Of a stretch of 5,991 nucleotides of DNA, positions 5,829 through 5,991 are shown piece by piece. The notes beneath the pieces were generated by a model. That model was not told the DNA's origin and did no database searches. It was given only the letters and a program-made list of their open reading frames with translations. The DNA comes from Gammaproteobacteria bacterium. Lineage in GTDB: Bacteria; Pseudomonadota; Gammaproteobacteria; UBA9214. The translations under genes and the position numbers were made by a program. The stretch covers positions 1-5,991 of the forward strand of contig JAOTTU010000117.1 in the NCBI GenBank assembly GCA_029864225.1, in the 5' to 3' direction. Each line of letters begins with the position of its first letter. Position 1 is the first letter of the stretch.

Positions 5829-5845
5829 GAGACCTGGTTGGTCTC
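5829..5845. repeat. Perfect 6-bp hairpin with adjoining short direct repeat
   Basis: GAGACC (5829-5834) pairs with GGTCTC (5840-5845) around TGGTT. A competing stem, ACCAG (5823-5827) with CTGGT (5834-5838), overlaps it. The right arm runs into TCTCATT, which repeats 9 bases on (5842-5848 and 5851-5857). With no T-run after the stem, it is not a clear intrinsic terminator, although it could mark the 3' end of the ATPase transcript. Confidence 0.4.
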
Positions 5846-5861
5846 ATTGATCTCATTAATC

Positions 5862-5889
5862 CACCGCGGAGTCACCGAGGCACAAAGAA
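5862..5889 (+). repeat. Intergenic repeat copy C (CRC-rAG type)
   Basis: A 28-base element beginning CACCGCGGAGT and ending CACAAAGAA, the most diverged copy, with an 8+8+9 layout. It lies 99 bases (start to start) after copy B, in the same orientation. It mixes the CGGAG core of copy A with the CAAAG core of copy B. Confidence 0.55.
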
Positions 5890-5922
5890 AACAATGACTA
5901 AGGAAACTCTGATTAATTATTA

Positions 5923-5991
5923 TCCCGTCATCCCGGTGAAGGCCGGAATCCAGTAACCAACTGTATTATATGAACTGGATTCCGGCACTCC
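5923..5991. repeat. Large inverted repeat at the right edge (REP/MITE-like)
   Basis: GCCGGAATCCAGT (5942-5954) is perfectly complementary to ACTGGATTCCGGC (5974-5986), with a 19-base AT-rich loop between. The left arm is preceded by CCCGTCATCCCGGTGAAG. This matches the widespread bacterial repeat of the form GTCATTCCCG...GGAATCCAG, which usually occurs as inverted pairs. The right half is cut by the window edge, so the outer end is not seen. It could be a non-autonomous mobile element, a REP-type palindrome, or a transcript-end hairpin. Confidence 0.7.

Noticed and set aside
5712..5889. CRISPR array
   Set aside because: The repeats are too diverged, not separated by equal unique spacers, have internal short periodicity, and no cas gene is present.

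Overview
The window looks like a moderately GC-rich gammaproteobacterial chromosome segment. HtpG, Hsp15 (HslR), a FrnE-type DsbA-family protein, a Nudix hydrolase, a GpsA-like dehydrogenase and a MoxR-type ATPase all read as intact, full-length proteobacterial proteins, except that htpG is cut by the left edge. The HtpG and HslR segments are close to E. coli sequences as I recall them. The dispersed intergenic repeats at the right end resemble those common in sulfur-oxidising and related Gammaproteobacteria; that placement is an inference, not a demonstrated assignment.

Layout: (1) 2-1315, the middle and C-terminal domains of HtpG. (2) 1380-2027, a DsbA-fold oxidoreductase with a CPFC active site. 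(3) 2028-2193, a non-coding gap holding overlapping small hairpins and a heat-shock (sigma-32)-like promoter candidate. (4) 2194-3997, a tight three-gene block: hslR, a Nudix hydrolase, and a divergent glycerol-3-phosphate dehydrogenase homologue whose GTG start overlaps the Nudix stop by 8 bases. (5) 3998-4657, a 660-base stretch with no convincing plus-strand gene, holding a possible 86-residue minus-strand ORF and a cluster of operator-like repeats. (6) 4658-5701, a single MoxR-like AAA+ ATPase. (7) 5702-5991, non-coding DNA with three related 28-29 base repeats, a perfect hairpin, and a large inverted repeat running to the right edge.

How the genes fit together: htpG and hslR are both heat-shock protein-quality factors (a chaperone, and a rescue factor for stalled 50S subunits). 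A disulfide/redox protein lies between them, so the left half reads as a stress-response neighbourhood. The Nudix and GpsA-like genes are probably translationally coupled, and both are expected to handle nucleotide or dinucleotide substrates. The most unusual protein-level point is that the GpsA-like enzyme keeps the catalytic lysines and aspartate but has His-His where the family normally has the substrate-phosphate-binding Arg-Asn. The most unusual DNA-level points are the paired 13-base repeats 30 bases apart upstream of the ATPase gene and the clustered repeats downstream of it. I see no clear case for a wholly new multi-gene system in this window.
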